A DNA stretch of 64,000 nucleotides. It comes from Deltaproteobacteria bacterium tcs-42. GTDB lineage: Bacteria > Desulfobacterota > Desulfuromonadia > Desulfuromonadales > Geopsychrobacteraceae. Of the stretch, positions 61,176 through 64,000 are shown piece after piece. The stretch covers positions 1-64,000 of the forward strand of contig LLYT01000002.1 of NCBI GenBank assembly GCA_002049545.1, given 5' to 3'. The notes under the pieces are model-generated. The model was not told where the DNA came from. It saw nothing but the letters and a program-made list of their open reading frames with translations, and made no database searches. The stretch's first letter is position 1. Each line of letters starts with the position of its first letter. The position numbers and the translations under genes were made by a program.

Positions 61176-61775
61176 TCAGCCGTTCAGCTTCTTAACGACA
61201 GCAATTCCATCGGTAAAATAATCGATAATATTATGACAACCAAAATCCTGTTCAATATGGAACAATCGCTCCAATGGAGCGCCGATTGCATCAAGCAGGA
61301 TCACCCGATTGACCCCACCATGGGCAACAATGACAACATCTCCCCCGACGTGGGCAGAAATAATCTGTTTGACAACCGGCCGCACCCGCTGCGCCATCTG
61401 CAGCAAATTCTCACCCGAGGGAGGTGACACATTGACGATATCATCAAGTCGTGCCTGCCACAAATCGGGATAGTCACGCTGCAGTTGTTGCCAGGTTTGT
61501 CCCTGCCAGTCACCAATATGTAACTCTCGCAAATCCTCGCGATATTCGGGTTGTGTCTCCTGCAACTGTGCAATCTGATCAGCGGCAACCCGACAACGAT
61601 ACAGATCACTTGAATAAATTGCACTAAGTTTTTGATGCAAAAAGCGGCCGGAAAAGGCTGCAGATTGCTGCCGACCGAGGTCGGTCAAACCGACATCCCC
61701 CTGACCATTGTAACGTTTTTCCTCAAACCCGTCGACTTGGCCATGGCGCAATAAATGTAACCGTGTTGCCTTCAT
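61176..61775 (-). CDS. cobC: Histidine phosphatase, probable alpha-ribazole phosphatase
   Basis: [48 protein letters not shown]. Confidence 0.85.
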   Translation of the reverse strand: MKATRLHLLRHGQVDGFEEKRYNGQGDVGLTDLGRQQSAAFSGRFLHQKLSAIYSSDLYRCRVAADQIAQLQETQPEYREDLRELHIGDWQGQTWQQLQRDYPDLWQARLDDIVNVSPPSGENLLQMAQRVRPVVKQIISAHVGGDVVIVAHGGVNRVILLDAIGAPLERLFHIEQDFGCHNIIDYFTDGIAVVKKLNG

Positions 61776-62374
61776 TCCCCCTCCATCGAAACGGGATCAA
61801 GTGCCGCCTCAATTCGTTCCCATATATCTTCACAGCCGTCCCGGGTTGTCGCCGAAAACAGACTGAACGCATCTTTTGGCAGTCCTGTTTCGGCAACAAT
61901 CTGTCTGATATGTTTTTCCCGCTGCGAACGGTTAATTTTATCTATCTTGGTGATAACTGGAATTGTGGGAACACCGAATTCTTCAAGCCAATCGAGCATG
62001 CGGATGTCCTCTTCCCGGGGGACGCGGCGTATATCAAAGATAAATACGACCCCATGGAGTGATTGACGCACTTCGAGATAGGTTCTGATCATCGGTCCCC
62101 AAGCCTTTTTCACCGCCAAAGGCACTTTTGCATATCCATATCCAGGCAAATCGACCAGAGAGAATTGGTCATTGATCTTAAAAAAATTAATCAACTGGGT
62201 GCGCCCCGGAGTTGAAGACGTCCTGACCAGGCTTTTGCGGTTAACCAGAACATTGATCAACGAACTTTTGCCCACATTACTGCGCCCGGCAAAAGCAATT
62301 TCGGGAAACTCATCTGGCGGATAGTTACCGGGCCTGGTTGCGCTTTTTATGAATTCAGCTGAAGATATTTTCAT
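61772..62374 (-). CDS. engB: Ribosome biogenesis GTP-binding protein YihA/YsxC/EngB
   Basis: [54 protein letters not shown]. Confidence 0.96.
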   Translation of the reverse strand: MKISSAEFIKSATRPGNYPPDEFPEIAFAGRSNVGKSSLINVLVNRKSLVRTSSTPGRTQLINFFKINDQFSLVDLPGYGYAKVPLAVKKAWGPMIRTYLEVRQSLHGVVFIFDIRRVPREEDIRMLDWLEEFGVPTIPVITKIDKINRSQREKHIRQIVAETGLPKDAFSLFSATTRDGCEDIWERIEAALDPVSMEGE

Positions 62375-62477
62375 CTTTAATCCAGTCATCTGTTTCTTTG
62401 CTTCAACCAGCGAAGAATAGCCCATACAAAACCGCTTTGGCAACTACCATCCATTCATTACTGGACAATTGTAATTC

Positions 62478-62491
62478 ACATGCTAGCATGT
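62478..62491. promoter_or_regulatory. Perfect 14-bp palindrome in the engB/ferritin divergent region
   Basis: ACATGCTAGCATGT. Confidence 0.4.
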
Positions 62492-62583
62492 ACAAGATAA
62501 TTCTCTTTACAGTTCCAACTAATTATTACTATTATCGTGATAGTTTAAAATTTTGGAAGTCTCACTCAAAAAGGAGCCAGAAA

Positions 62584-63087
62584 ATGTTGAGCCAAAAACT
62601 TATCGATGCGATTAATGATCAAATCCAGTATGAATACTATTCTGCATTTATTTACAAAGCGATGCAGGCATATTTTGAAGACGAGGATCTACCCGGCATG
62701 GCCAATTGGATGAATATCCAGTTTCAGGAAGAGATGTCCCATGCTGAAAAATTGTTCCAGTTTGTCTGTGAGACAGGCGGCCGGGTTCTGATGCAATCAA
62801 TGGAGACCCCGCATAACGACTACAGATCCCCGCTGCACGTCTTTGAGGAAGCCCTGCGACACGAGCAGATCGTCACAGCAAAAATCAATGACCTGATGGA
62901 ACTTGCCCAGCAGGAAAAAAACCATGCGGCACAAATTTTCCTCCAGTGGTTTGTCACTGAACAGGTCGAAGAAGAGGCCAATGCCAACCACATTATCGCC
63001 AAACTGAAACGGGTCAAAGAAGATGGTCGCGGTTTGATGATGGTTGACCAGGAGCTGTCAAAGCGCGTTTACGCTCCACCAGTATAG
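62584..63087 (+). CDS. ftnA: Ferritin
   Basis: MLSQKLIDAINDQIQYEYYSAFIYKAMQAYFEDEDLPGMANWMNIQFQEEMSHAEKLFQFV. Confidence 0.93.
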   Translation: MLSQKLIDAINDQIQYEYYSAFIYKAMQAYFEDEDLPGMANWMNIQFQEEMSHAEKLFQFVCETGGRVLMQSMETPHNDYRSPLHVFEEALRHEQIVTAKINDLMELAQQEKNHAAQIFLQWFVTEQVEEEANANHIIAKLKRVKEDGRGLMMVDQELSKRVYAPPV

Positions 63088-63120
63088 ATCCCAGCAGAGA
63101 AAATCGGTTTCCAACCCATC

Positions 63121-63155
63121 ACAAAAGGACCGCACTATAGAGGTGCGGTCCTTTT
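63121..63155. terminator. Bidirectional terminator between ferritin and the TRAP gene
   Basis: ACAAAAGGACCGCAC-tatag-AG-GTGCGGTCCTTTTGT. Confidence 0.85.
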
Positions 63156-63194
63156 GTGATGATGAATCTCTGAAGATAAAAGCTCAGGTTCTGA

Positions 63195-64000
63195 TCAATA
63201 AGTGCTGCTTATGCCAAAGAAACCTGGAAAAACAACCAATGTTGCCAGGATAACCACCTGTAATACGATAAACGGCAAGACCCCGGTGTAAATATCCGTG
63301 GTCCTGACTTCCGGTGGCGACACCCCCTTTAAATAGAACAGACTGAAGCCGAAGGGAGGGGTCAGGAATGACGTCTGCAGATTCATCGCCACCAGGATCG
63401 CGAACCAGATCGGATTGATCCCCATATTAGCAGCAATCGGTGCCAGGATCGGCACAATAATGTAGGAAATCTCAACAAAATCAATGAAAAAGCCAAGAAC
63501 CATAATAGCAACCATTGACAGAATCAGGAATCCCCATTTCTCACCCGGCAGTTGCATCATGAAATCTTCAACCAGGTAATCGCCGCCGGTATAGGTGAAC
63601 ACCATGGAAAAGGCCGTCGCACCGATCAGAATGGCAAAAACCATCGCCGTAATCTTGACCGTTTCAAGGGCACTGTCCCAGACCATCTTGACCGAAAGCT
63701 GTCTGTACATGGTCGCCAGGATGATGGCACCGATGCCACCGACCGATGAGGATTCCGTCGGTGTCGCAATCCCGAACAGAATGGAACCCAGAACCAGGGT
63801 GATCAAAACCAGCGGCGGGACAATCGCCTTGAGAGCTCTGAACACCTGCTGTTTTTTAGTTCCGTGTTCCTCTCCTTCCAGGTGAATCGGTGGTGCCAAA
63901 TCTTTCTTGATCCAGGTCAGAATCGCGATGTAGATAACATACAGTAACACCAACGACAATCCAGGCCAGAACGCCGCCTTGAACAGGTCGCCAACCGGAA
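63195..64000 (-). CDS. TRAP transporter large permease (DctM-like), truncated by window end
   Basis: TESSSVGGIGAIILATMYRQLS; GFFIDFVEISYIIVPILAPIAANMGINPIWFAILVAMNLQTSFLTPPFGFSLFYLKG. Confidence 0.92.
   Translation of the reverse strand, partial: PVGDLFKAAFWPGLSLVLLYVIYIAILTWIKKDLAPPIHLEGEEHGTKKQQVFRALKAIVPPLVLITLVLGSILFGIATPTESSSVGGIGAIILATMYRQLSVKMVWDSALETVKITAMVFAILIGATAFSMVFTYTGGDYLVEDFMMQLPGEKWGFLILSMVAIMVLGFFIDFVEISYIIVPILAPIAANMGINPIWFAILVAMNLQTSFLTPPFGFSLFYLKGVSPPEVRTTDIYTGVLPFIVLQVVILATLVVFPGFFGISSTY

Overview
64-kb chromosomal window that reads like a Desulfuromonadales/Geobacter-type deltaproteobacterium; this taxon call is inferred from gene content only. Most of it is ordinary: a roadblock/response-regulator/histidine-kinase cluster, purA, hisZ, a rimK cluster, pepA, mnmH, proVWX, cheV with two Sel1 proteins, cobalamin genes, engB, ferritin, a TRAP permease, and four tRNAs (Glu x2, Lys, initiator Met). 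The main points of interest are: (1) a dispersed proline/hydroxyproline-to-glutamate gene set (P5C dehydrogenase, proline dehydrogenase, liv transporter, a glycyl-radical enzyme that looks like trans-4-hydroxyproline dehydratase with its activase, and gdhA). Three of its transcription units carry correctly spaced sigma-54 (-24/-12) promoters, and two paralogous sigma-54 activators flank the proline cluster. (2) Two copies of a ~135-bp structured element next to duplicated tRNA-Glu genes, with tRNA T-arm-like ends and several compensatory base-pair changes in three hairpins. (3) A GEMM/c-di-GMP-I-like riboswitch whose 3' strand overlaps a candidate terminator, upstream of a nitrilase-GFA-cupin cluster. 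(4) Two copies of a 145-bp MITE with GTAA-type inverted ends and 8-bp target duplications (IS66-like hallmarks), one nested inside another repeat. (5) Three TATGCGCATA palindromes spaced exactly 32 bp apart upstream of a DUF4143-type ATPase. (6) A small mobile island at 41.3-43.7 kb. All functional calls come from reading translations by eye; no database search was run.
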